From assembly GCA_030431355.1 (NCBI GenBank), contig JAUIJG010000339.1:1-5752 (forward strand): 5,752 nt of DNA. Reading direction: 5' to 3'. A model generated the notes under the pieces. It was not told where the DNA came from and did no database searches. It worked only from the letters and a program-made list of their open reading frames with translations. Position numbers and translations under genes: made by a program. The DNA comes from a bacterium (GTDB taxonomy: Bacteria > Cyanobacteriota > Vampirovibrionia > Obscuribacterales > Obscuribacteraceae). Shown piece by piece: positions 1 to 5,752 of the stretch; the first letter of the stretch is position 1; every line of letters begins with the position of its first letter.

Positions 1-152
1 CCGTTGGGACCGACAATGCTTGTGATTGAGCCCGGCTGAATTTCTAGATTTACGTCGGAAAGCACAATACCGGAGCTTTCATAGCCGACCGACAGGTTGC
101 CGCATTTTAAAATTGAATCTGAAGAGGGCAAAGTCTCAGGCAAATTCTTCAC
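1..152 (-). CDS. ABC transporter ATP-binding protein, FecE/BtuD-like (partial, N-terminal ~50 residues)
   Basis: This is the N-terminus of the cytoplasmic ATPase that would power the adjacent FecCD/BtuC-type permease. Read leftward, the frame gives a typical ABC-ATPase first strand (ILKCGNLSVGY), then LSDVNLEIQPGSITSIVGPNG. The last residues are the first half of a Walker A motif (GPNGxGKS/T), cut by the window edge. An aromatic A-loop tyrosine is present in SVGY. The start is uncertain. A GTG at 150-152 gives the longest version and overlaps the permease end by 17 bp. A TTG at 141-143 has a better Shine-Dalgarno (GGGGTGA, five bases upstream) and overlaps by 8 bp. A further TTG at 129-131 gives no overlap. 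The overlap with the permease implies one transcript and translational coupling. The family call rests on the motif and the neighbour. Substrate (ferric siderophore, heme or cobalamin) cannot be told from this fragment. Confidence 0.88.
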   Translation of the reverse strand, partial: MKNLPETLPSSDSILKCGNLSVGYESSGIVLSDVNLEIQPGSITSIVGPN

Positions 153-1185
153 CCCGCTGTTTTGATACCAGATAGAGGAAGAATGGACCGCCGATTAGAG
201 AAAGTAGCGTGCCGAGCGGCAGCTCTTGACCGCTTGCGATGGAGCGGGCGGCCAGATCGCTGACCAGAACCAGGGCGATTCCTAGAAGAGCCGTACATAT
301 TATATGAACTCTTTCGTCTCGACCGAATATCTGCCGGGCTATATGGGGTGCCACCAGTCCGACGAATCCGACCAGACCGGATACAGAGACAGCCGCGCCG
401 CACATTAACACCGCCACTGCCAATAGTATTAATTGCACAGCTTCCACGTTGACACCAAGGGAGCGAGCCTGCTGGGGACCGAGGGATAGTAGGCGAAGTT
501 GCTTTGAGAGTACCAGGGCAAGCAATACTCCCATACTTGTATAGAGTGCAGCAGGAAAAAGCTCTTGCCAGGTTCTTCCTGAGATGCCTCCGGCAAGCCA
601 GAAGAATATGCCTTGAGCCTTTATAGGATCGGAGCCGTTGGTGATAACCAGGGTGATTATGCCACTTCCGATGGTGGAAAGAGCGATACCGGCCAAAAGC
701 ATTCTGGTCACGGATAAGCCGGTGGGATTTTTCGCCAGGCTTGCCACGATCAAGCTGGCCAACAGACCACCGATGAAAGCGACCAGAGGAACATAGGTAA
801 AAGAAAGCCCCAGGGATAATCCCACCGCCACTGTCACCCCGGCTCCACTGGATACGCCGGTCAAATACGGATCAGCAAGATTGTTTCGGGATAAGGTCTG
901 GAGAAGGTAGCCGCTTACACTCAAGGCAGCGCCCACGGTGATTGCTGTCAGCAATCGAGGCAGCCGGATTTGCCAGATGATTTCCCGGGCGGCACTCTGG
1001 GCTTCCGGCAAGGAATCCGGGGAAAGAAGAGTGTTCAGGGCAGTGGCCGGACTCAGGTGCACATCGCCCACACAGATGTTCAGCAGCATGCCTGCCACTA
1101 CCACAAGAATTAGAATGAGTATTTTCAAAAGCAAAGCTGTGATCGTCTCCCCCGGTCGAGACATAGAGCCGAGATGCCTTGACAT
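136..1185 (-). CDS. FecCD/BtuC-family ABC importer permease (iron-siderophore, heme or cobalamin type)
   Basis: This 349-residue inner-membrane permease would form the dimeric channel of a type II ABC importer, receiving ligand from a periplasmic binding protein and driven by the overlapping ATPase downstream. Length matches the family (about 320-350). It shows about ten hydrophobic segments, starting near residues 18-38. Hallmarks are IRLPRLLTAITVGAALSVSG (73-92), the RNNLADPYLTGVSSGA stretch (100-115), GLVGFVGLVAPHIAR (270-284), which forms the ATPase-coupling loop, and the C-terminal ELPLGTLLSLIGGPFF (321-336). Met1 lacks a clear ribosome site. Met8 (codon at 1162-1164) is an alternative with AAGG twelve bases upstream. 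An in-frame stop lies a little further upstream, so no longer start is possible. It is the first gene of its leftward transcript, so no binding-protein gene precedes it; one may lie beyond position 1 or elsewhere. Substrate is unresolved: FecD, HmuU and BtuC share these motifs. Confidence 0.93.
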   Translation of the reverse strand: MSRHLGSMSRPGETITALLLKILILILVVVAGMLLNICVGDVHLSPATALNTLLSPDSLPEAQSAAREIIWQIRLPRLLTAITVGAALSVSGYLLQTLSRNNLADPYLTGVSSGAGVTVAVGLSLGLSFTYVPLVAFIGGLLASLIVASLAKNPTGLSVTRMLLAGIALSTIGSGIITLVITNGSDPIKAQGIFFWLAGGISGRTWQELFPAALYTSMGVLLALVLSKQLRLLSLGPQQARSLGVNVEAVQLILLAVAVLMCGAAVSVSGLVGFVGLVAPHIARQIFGRDERVHIICTALLGIALVLVSDLAARSIASGQELPLGTLLSLIGGPFFLYLVSKQRGEEFA

Positions 1186-1360
1186 TAGCAGATGGACATG
1201 GAAGGTGTTCTATCTTCCGGTCAACAATTCAATCTTTTTTAGCGTTCTATTATCTAGCTCCACTTATTTCCAGTTTGCCTTCGCGACCGTGGTACTATTT
1301 CTCAATCCCTTATCAAATCAGTTATCAGGACTGTTCTTGCCAGGAAAAAGTAGTTGACCT
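1186..1360. promoter_or_regulatory. Divergent intergenic region between importer operon and cysteine desulfurase
   Basis: These 175 bp separate two genes that start in opposite directions, so they must contain promoters for both unless a start lies within a gene. An AT-rich segment at 1248-1254 reads TATTAT on the plus strand and GATAAT on the minus strand, each one mismatch from a -10 box. Neither has a convincing -35 at the usual spacing, so no promoter can be fixed. A TTATCA direct repeat lies nearer the desulfurase start. A GGAAG/CTTCC inverted repeat (1200-1204 and 1214-1218) lies in the permease leader. No cobalamin riboswitch signature was recognised. The ribosome site for the desulfurase is weak: AGGA at 1342-1345, fifteen bases before the ATG. 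Confidence 0.6.
1310..1327. repeat. Direct repeat TTATCA x2, 12-bp period (possible operator)
   Basis: Two identical TTATCA hexamers lie at 1310-1315 and 1322-1327, separated by AATCAG. On the minus strand they read TGATAA twice. They are 34-51 bp before the desulfurase start codon. Tandem GATAA-type hexamers resemble half-sites of iron-responsive Fur boxes, and an iron-type importer lies next door, but the arrangement does not match the classic 19-bp box well. In an AT-rich spacer such a repeat could also arise by chance. Confidence 0.3.
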
Positions 1361-2542
1361 ATGAGTATTTACTTTGACAACAGTGCTACCACCCAGGTGC
1401 GCAAAGAAGTAGCGGATGCCATGGTGGATTTCATCACCTCTAATTATGGTAATCCTTCCTCCATTCACGAGATCGGCAGAACCTCCTACAAAGCCATGGC
1501 TCTGGCAAGAAAAAGAGTTTCCGGTTTGCTCAACTGCTCACCCACCGAAATTTATTTTGCTGGCTGTGGAACCTTCGCCAATAACCTGGCGATTCTTGGT
1601 CGAGCCAGATTTGTTGAAGCGAATGGTCACGGCAAGCACTTGATTACATCAAAGATTGAGCATCCGGCTATCACGGGACCGGCCAATTTCCTGGAAGCCC
1701 AGGGCTGGAAGGTGACTTTTCTGGAGGTAGATGAAGAAGGTTTCATCAAGGTCGAGCAGCTCAAGAACGCGATCACTTCCGAGACCAGCATCATTTCAAT
1801 CATGTGGGCCAACAACGAGATCGGGACCCTGCAACCGATTAAAGAGATGGCTTGTATGGTGGAAGAGATCTGCAAGAAAGAAGAAAGAGAGATATTTTTC
1901 CATACCGATGCCGTACAGGCTTGTGGAAAGGTCAAAATAGATTTGAAAGATGTCCCGGTATCAGCTCTGTCGATATCGGGACATAAATTTCATGCCCCCA
2001 AAGGTATTGGTGCGCTTTTTCTCAGAAGAGGCTTCAATGTAATGCCTATTACTTTCGGTGGTGGTCAGGAAAAAGGCCTGATGCCGGGCACCGAGTCGAT
2101 GCCCAATATTGTCGCCCTGGGCATGGCTGCCGAGCTTGCTTCCCAGGAGTTAGAGTCCAGCGCGTCCCGGTTGAAGGAGATGCAGGAGTTCATGTTCGAT
2201 GAGCTTGCCTCCATCGATGGAGTTCATGTAACCGGAACCCGGGATCTGAAAAGACGCTTGCCCGGTCATGTCAGTATCGCAGTCTCCGACTGTGAGGGCG
2301 AAGCTCTTGTTATGCAGCTGGATTTGAAAGGTATCTGCTGCTCCTCGGCCTCCGCCTGTCACAAGGGGATTGTCGAGCCTTCCCATGTGCTCTCTGCCCT
2401 CAATGTGCCGTGTAGCCTGGTGAGGGGCTCGGTGAGAATCTCCATGGGTAAATTCAATACCATGGACGAATGCAAAGAAGCGGTGGCATTGATGAAAACT
2501 GTCTTTGAAGGGCAGAAGTCATCTACGCCAGCGACTATTTAG
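1361..2542 (+). CDS. NifS/IscS-like cysteine desulfurase (PLP-dependent, class V aminotransferase fold)
   Basis: This 393-residue cytoplasmic enzyme should remove sulfur from L-cysteine as an enzyme persulfide, giving alanine, and pass it to Fe-S cluster assembly or sulfur-containing cofactors or tRNAs. The N-terminus (YFDNSATT, 4-11) is standard for the family and supports the ATG used. Key positions by alignment to IscS: His101 over the cofactor ring (KIEHPA), Asn152 in NNEIG, Asp183 and Gln186 (HTDAVQ), and the Schiff-base Lys209 in SGHKFHAPKG. Catalytic Cys333 sits in CSSASACHKG, followed by EPSHVLSAL and an RGSVRIS arginine (Arg359). Length matches NifS-type enzymes, and the extended C-terminal tail of true IscS is absent. 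Two oddities: the cofactor phosphate loop reads AGCGTFANN where TSGxTExNN is usual, and there are eleven cysteines, including Cys326-Cys327 near the active site. No scaffold gene (IscU/NifU) is in view, so NifS, IscS or tRNA-thiolation roles cannot be separated. It diverges from the importer operon. Confidence 0.93.
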   Translation: MSIYFDNSATTQVRKEVADAMVDFITSNYGNPSSIHEIGRTSYKAMALARKRVSGLLNCSPTEIYFAGCGTFANNLAILGRARFVEANGHGKHLITSKIEHPAITGPANFLEAQGWKVTFLEVDEEGFIKVEQLKNAITSETSIISIMWANNEIGTLQPIKEMACMVEEICKKEEREIFFHTDAVQACGKVKIDLKDVPVSALSISGHKFHAPKGIGALFLRRGFNVMPITFGGGQEKGLMPGTESMPNIVALGMAAELASQELESSASRLKEMQEFMFDELASIDGVHVTGTRDLKRRLPGHVSIAVSDCEGEALVMQLDLKGICCSSASACHKGIVEPSHVLSALNVPCSLVRGSVRISMGKFNTMDECKEAVALMKTVFEGQKSSTPATI

Positions 2543-4100
2543 GTTTTTTCGCTAGATTGCTTACAAAGTTGTAGAGACCGGCAAGTTTTCCAAATGGAAA
2601 CTTACCATGGAATGCATGCAGACCGCCGGACATCATCTTGATTCTGGACGGACCGTAAGGGTACCACCAGATCCGGGATGAGCCACCGGCCGCGTCTATG
2701 TTTATGTGTTTTATATTGACCAGATCCATTAGACCGAAGTGAGAGTGGGAGCGACCGAAACCGCTCTGTTTTATTCCGCCCCAGGGCAGCTGTGGTGAGG
2801 CGTGACTGAAAAGGCAATCATTGATGTAGACCGTTCCTACTTCCAGATCCCGGGCAATGTCTTCAGCTCGTTTAAGTTTCTTGCCCCAGATCGATGCGGT
2901 CAGTCCAAAATCGGAGTCGTTGACTAAGTCCACTACCTCGTCTTCGGTGTCGACAATCATCACCGGTAGTACCGGACCGAAAGTCTCTTCCCTCATGATT
3001 CTCATCGAATTATTGACGCCTTTTAGAATCGTCGGTTCAAAGAAAAATCCACCATGCTCCTCCGGGACTCCGCCACCGGTGAGGACTTCGGCTCCGGCTT
3101 CCACGGCTTCATCCACCTGGGATCTGATTCTGTCCAGCTGTTCCTGGTCTATCACCGGACCGATATCCACAGTGGGATCAGTAGCAGGGCCTACCTTCAA
3201 TTTTTTTGTGAAATCCACCAGCTCTTCAAGGAATTTGTCCGAATTTTTGCCCTTTAGAATATATAGTCTTTCTATGGAGGCGCAGGCTTGACCGGCATTG
3301 GTAAAGGCTCCCCAGGCAATACCTCTGGCGGTCCACTTGCTCGGAGCGCTCGGCAGCACCACAGCCGCATCCTTGCCGCCTAACTCCAGGGTTACCGGTG
3401 TGATGCCCTCTGCCGCCTGTTGCATAACTTTTCTGCCACCATCCACAGAGCCTGTGAATATGAGTTTGGACAGCCTGGACTCCGATAGATGTTTTCCTGT
3501 GACCCTATCACCGGTGACCACCGATACAACTCCTTCGGGGAAACCGGCTTCTTTGAAGAGATCTCCGATTTTGATTCCTACCAGGGTGGATTTTTCCGAA
3601 GGCTTCAATACAACGGTGTTGCCGACCATGACCGACATAAGAATGGTCATCATCGGAATTGAAAATGGAAAGTTCCAGGGAGAAATGATACCGATTACGC
3701 CCAGGGGCTCAAAAGCGATAACTGACTGTTTGGTGGAGAGAATAGGGCTGTTCAGGCTGATCATTTGATCTTTCAAGATTCTCTCAGCGTTGTCCGCCAG
3801 CCAGACGCAGGTGTCGAGGGTGCCATTAAGTTCGGAGGCATAGGCCTCCGAAATAGGCTTGCCCACCTCTTTGCTGATTAACTCAGCCAACTCTTCCGCC
3901 TGGTTGGCGATAACTCTTCTCAGTTTGAGAATGTAGCGGGCGCGTTTTCCATAGTCTAGTAATTGCCAATCTTCAAAAGCTTTCCAGGCGTTCTCCACAG
4001 ACTCTTTGACCTGGTTTTCATCCATCACCGGAAACTCGCCAAGAATCTCTTTATTGGCTGGATTTACCGATTCGATTGTCAGGGTTTTACTTGGGGCCAT
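2535..4100 (-). CDS. NAD(P)-dependent aldehyde dehydrogenase family protein
   Basis: This 521-residue soluble enzyme should oxidise an aldehyde to the acid (or act on a semialdehyde) using NAD(P)+. The full catalytic set is visible: oxyanion Asn143 in PWNFPF, cofactor Lys166 in KPSE, general base Glu239 in LELGGKD, nucleophile Cys273 in GQACAS, and Glu372 in EETFGPV. Glu169 after KPS is the residue usually associated with NAD preference. The Rossmann turn reads FTGSVDGG (215-222) instead of the usual GSTxxG. The C-terminal core PWGGIKQSGFGR (439-450) is followed by about 70 residues including WWYPYGPSRI (478-487), making it longer than the typical 480-500. Substrate is not predictable; succinate-semialdehyde and medium-chain aldehyde enzymes share these motifs. 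The ATG at 4098-4100 has a weak purine-rich site (AGAGAAAG) three bases upstream. It lies 32 bp after the TPR gene on the same strand, and its TAG stop overlaps the desulfurase end by 8 bp. Confidence 0.94.
   Translation of the reverse strand: MAPSKTLTIESVNPANKEILGEFPVMDENQVKESVENAWKAFEDWQLLDYGKRARYILKLRRVIANQAEELAELISKEVGKPISEAYASELNGTLDTCVWLADNAERILKDQMISLNSPILSTKQSVIAFEPLGVIGIISPWNFPFSIPMMTILMSVMVGNTVVLKPSEKSTLVGIKIGDLFKEAGFPEGVVSVVTGDRVTGKHLSESRLSKLIFTGSVDGGRKVMQQAAEGITPVTLELGGKDAAVVLPSAPSKWTARGIAWGAFTNAGQACASIERLYILKGKNSDKFLEELVDFTKKLKVGPATDPTVDIGPVIDQEQLDRIRSQVDEAVEAGAEVLTGGGVPEEHGGFFFEPTILKGVNNSMRIMREETFGPVLPVMIVDTEDEVVDLVNDSDFGLTASIWGKKLKRAEDIARDLEVGTVYINDCLFSHASPQLPWGGIKQSGFGRSHSHFGLMDLVNIKHINIDAAGGSSRIWWYPYGPSRIKMMSGGLHAFHGKFPFGKLAGLYNFVSNLAKKPK
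2583..2603. repeat. Inverted repeat AAGTTT...AAACTT inside the aldehyde dehydrogenase 3' end
   Basis: AAGTTT (2583-2588) and AAACTT (2598-2603) are perfectly complementary. On the plus-strand RNA the stem can extend by a G-U and a C-G pair to about eight pairs with a five-base loop. It begins 40 bases after the desulfurase stop codon, so it could fold in that gene's trailing RNA. No U-run follows, so it is not a canonical intrinsic terminator. It also encodes the GKFPFGKL stretch of the dehydrogenase, so the symmetry may come from the repeated Gly-Lys and Phe codons. Confidence 0.35.
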
Positions 4101-4132
4101 GGTCTTTCTCTGTCTTTTCAGTGGGGATATTC

Positions 4133-5752
4133 TTAGTTTACAATCTCTTTGATCGCCTTCTTCGCTTCACTTGCATTTTTCCCGGCTAAACCTTTGTTCA
4201 AGCTATTCTTGAAGTGAACTGCAGCCGATGCTTTATCACCTTTCTCATTTAAAATTTTAGCCAGAGTAAATTCCAGGGGAGGATAATCCCCGGAACTATC
4301 TACCTTCGATTGGAGCAGTTTTATGGCTTTGTCGGCTTTTCCTTCACTGAGCATTTGTTCAGCCATGGTGACCAGAACTGTTCCCGCGCCCGGGGCCTGG
4401 GTGCGGGCATTTTTTAAATCCCGGGCTGCCGCTTTCTTGTCTCCCCTGGCAAAGTTTATCCGGGCGCTCAGCATCAGACAGTCAATGTTTCCCGGCTCCA
4501 CTTTGAGGCATTGTCTGGCATAGTCCTTAGCTTGATCAACTTTTCCGGATTTCAGTTTGAGCAGTCCTAAGCCGATAAGAGCATCCGGATTCTTTTCATC
4601 GAGTTTATGGGCTTCATTCAGTTTCTTGCTTGCCAGGGAAAGATTCTCCAGTCCCTGTCCTTTCAAAATTATTGCTCTTCCAAGCAAGGCCAGGGTGCTG
4701 GCTTTAGCGCTTGGTAGGCGTTCAACTTCGGAAGCTTCCTCTTCTGCTTTTTTAAAATCTCCCAGAGCTAAATAAATTCTTGCCAGTTCCATATGAGAAG
4801 GCGCGAAGAGTTGATCTTCTGCCAGGGAGCCCTCGATCTTTTTTAGAGCCTCCGACAAATTGCCGTCCCTCAGCTTAATAAGCCCTCCTCCTAACTGTGC
4901 CAGTCTTGATTCTTCCGAACCTTTTGCTATGGCTTGATGAGTTGCTCTTGCCTCTTTCAAATTACCCAACTTCAGGTATGCCAGGGTTTGAATCTCCTGG
5001 GGCTCTTTCAAAGATGCCGCCGTTTCCAGGCATCCCTTATATTGCCGCAGCCAGAGCTGGGATACGGCTTTTGCTTCCAGGGCTTGCTGGCTTTGCGGAT
5101 AAGCTTGCAAGACCCGGTCTCCGGCTTGAATCGCCTCTTCATAGGCACCGCAATCTTTTGCTGTTTCCGCCACTAAGATAAAGAATTCCGGCTCCAGGCT
5201 ATCGCTATCCAAAAGTTGCTTTAGCGCTCCTCTGGTCTGGTCGAATTTACCGATCTTGGCCAGACTTTTGATTGAATTCAGTTTCGCCGCCCGGGATTCC
5301 GGCTCAAGGCAGGCTGCTTTTTTAGCGCAAAGCTTTGCTTCTTCCCCTTTGCCCAGGGCAAGATAGAGCTGGCCCAGGGAGGACCAGGCTTCATAGCTTG
5401 TGGGGTCAACTTTCACCAGGTTCTCGAATGCCCCGGCTGCTCCTTCCCGGTCTTTGAGGGCCATCAAACAGACGCCTAACTGCAAGTAGGCAGCGCGGGA
5501 TTGCGGGTCCAGCTCGGTGGCTCTTCTGGCCGCTTCGGCCGCCTGGACCTGGAATCCATGTCTTCTGGAAAGCACCGTGGACAGGAGCAACTGATACTTA
5601 GATGATTGGCTGCAACTTTTTTGGCCTTTCTCAAGGGTTTGAGAAGCATCGATTATTTTGCCCCGGGCGAACTGTGCCGTAGCCTCTTTTAAGATCTGGT
5701 CACAGCCGGATTCTCCCCTGGCTGCTGGCGTTGCCTGGGTAAGCAAGAGGGC
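4133..5752 (-). CDS. Tetratricopeptide-repeat protein, probably exported (5' end beyond window)
   Basis: About 539 residues are visible, and the reading frame stays open to the window edge. The translation entering the window (ALLLTQATPAARGESGC) looks like the hydrophobic end and cleavage region of a signal peptide. The true start is therefore probably outside, and the TTG at 5744-5746 is unlikely to be the start. The rest is nearly all helical 34-residue TPR units with the W/Y-LG-Y-A pattern. Clear ones, numbered from that TTG, are 81-114 (AAYLQLGVCLMALKDREGA), 115-148 (AWSSLGQLYLALGKGEEAK), about 315-344, 386-417, 418-451 and 488-520. Degenerate units lie between, probably 13-14 in all. The superhelix would act as a protein-protein scaffold in the envelope or periplasm. 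No enzymatic domain or transmembrane anchor is seen in the visible part. The partner is unknown. A 32-bp gap without a hairpin leads to the aldehyde dehydrogenase, so the two may be cotranscribed. Confidence 0.88.
   Translation of the reverse strand, partial: ALLLTQATPAARGESGCDQILKEATAQFARGKIIDASQTLEKGQKSCSQSSKYQLLLSTVLSRRHGFQVQAAEAARRATELDPQSRAAYLQLGVCLMALKDREGAAGAFENLVKVDPTSYEAWSSLGQLYLALGKGEEAKLCAKKAACLEPESRAAKLNSIKSLAKIGKFDQTRGALKQLLDSDSLEPEFFILVAETAKDCGAYEEAIQAGDRVLQAYPQSQQALEAKAVSQLWLRQYKGCLETAASLKEPQEIQTLAYLKLGNLKEARATHQAIAKGSEESRLAQLGGGLIKLRDGNLSEALKKIEGSLAEDQLFAPSHMELARIYLALGDFKKAEEEASEVERLPSAKASTLALLGRAIILKGQGLENLSLASKKLNEAHKLDEKNPDALIGLGLLKLKSGKVDQAKDYARQCLKVEPGNIDCLMLSARINFARGDKKAAARDLKNARTQAPGAGTVLVTMAEQMLSEGKADKAIKLLQSKVDSSGDYPPLEFTLAKILNEKGDKASAAVHFKNSLNKGLAGKNASEAKKAIKEIVN

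Noticed and set aside
938..1357. A 139-codon plus-strand frame antisense to the permease N-terminal half
   Set aside because: It lies mostly opposite a confidently identified permease; its translation shows no domain pattern and is a shadow of the real gene.
1186..1360. Cobalamin riboswitch ahead of a BtuC-like permease
   Set aside because: No recognisable B12-box-like segment on the minus strand, and the leader is short for that class.
1179..1364. A 61-codon plus-strand frame filling the divergent intergenic region and ending in an ATGA overlap with the desulfurase start
   Set aside because: It begins with TTG antisense to the permease start, has no ribosome site, and its residue mix (many Cys, Tyr, Trp, Ser) looks like translated promoter DNA. 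The ATGA overlap is most likely coincidence.
2544..2549. T6 run right after the desulfurase stop, considered as an intrinsic terminator
   Set aside because: Upstream there is only a four-pair AGTC/GACT stem with a twelve-base loop, too weak for a terminator; the run encodes the Lys-Lys end of the aldehyde dehydrogenase on the other strand.
5744..5746. TTG as the true start of the TPR protein
   Set aside because: The frame continues to the window edge and the residues around it look like the end of a signal peptide, so the start most likely lies outside.
1..5752. tRNA, rRNA, CRISPR array, insertion sequence, phage or defence genes
   Set aside because: No repeat arrays, transposase motifs, terminal inverted repeats or structured RNA patterns were seen; all long frames are accounted for by five ordinary genes.

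Overview
The window looks like ordinary bacterial chromosome of moderate GC (near half by eye). It has tightly packed genes, short gaps and weak Shine-Dalgarno signals. Nothing in it marks the taxon firmly. The weak ribosome sites, moderate GC and a long exported TPR protein would fit many free-living Gram-negative-type lineages, including non-photosynthetic Cyanobacteriota relatives, but that is only a guess.

Layout. (1) Positions 1-1185, minus strand: a FecCD/BtuC-type ABC importer permease (complete), overlapped at its 3' end by the start of its ATPase gene, which the window edge cuts inside the Walker A motif. This is part of an uptake system for an iron-siderophore, heme or cobalamin-like ligand. 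(2) Positions 1186-1360: a 175-bp divergent intergenic region that must hold the start signals for the permease operon (leftward) and the next gene (rightward). It carries a TTATCA direct repeat with 12-bp period and AT-rich -10-like elements. (3) Positions 1361-2542, plus strand: a NifS/IscS-like class-V aminotransferase-fold cysteine desulfurase. The catalytic lysine and cysteine are present, but the cofactor-binding loop is unusual. (4) Positions 2535-4100, minus strand: an NAD(P)-dependent aldehyde dehydrogenase with a complete catalytic set and a C-terminal extension. Its stop codon overlaps the end of the desulfurase gene tail to tail by 8 bp. (5) Positions 4133-5752, minus strand: a long tetratricopeptide-repeat protein, 5'-truncated by the window edge and probably exported. 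It lies 32 bp upstream of the aldehyde dehydrogenase in the same direction.

How they might work together. The permease and ATPase form one importer. The divergent desulfurase mobilises sulfur from cysteine, typically for Fe-S clusters or thiolated tRNA, so a shared iron- or sulfur-related control of the divergent region is reasonable but unproven. The TPR and aldehyde dehydrogenase genes could be one transcript, but no shared function is evident. I found no RNA gene, mobile element, CRISPR array or clear novel system. The most notable features are the unusual desulfurase loop, the repeat in the divergent promoter region and the tail-to-tail gene overlap.
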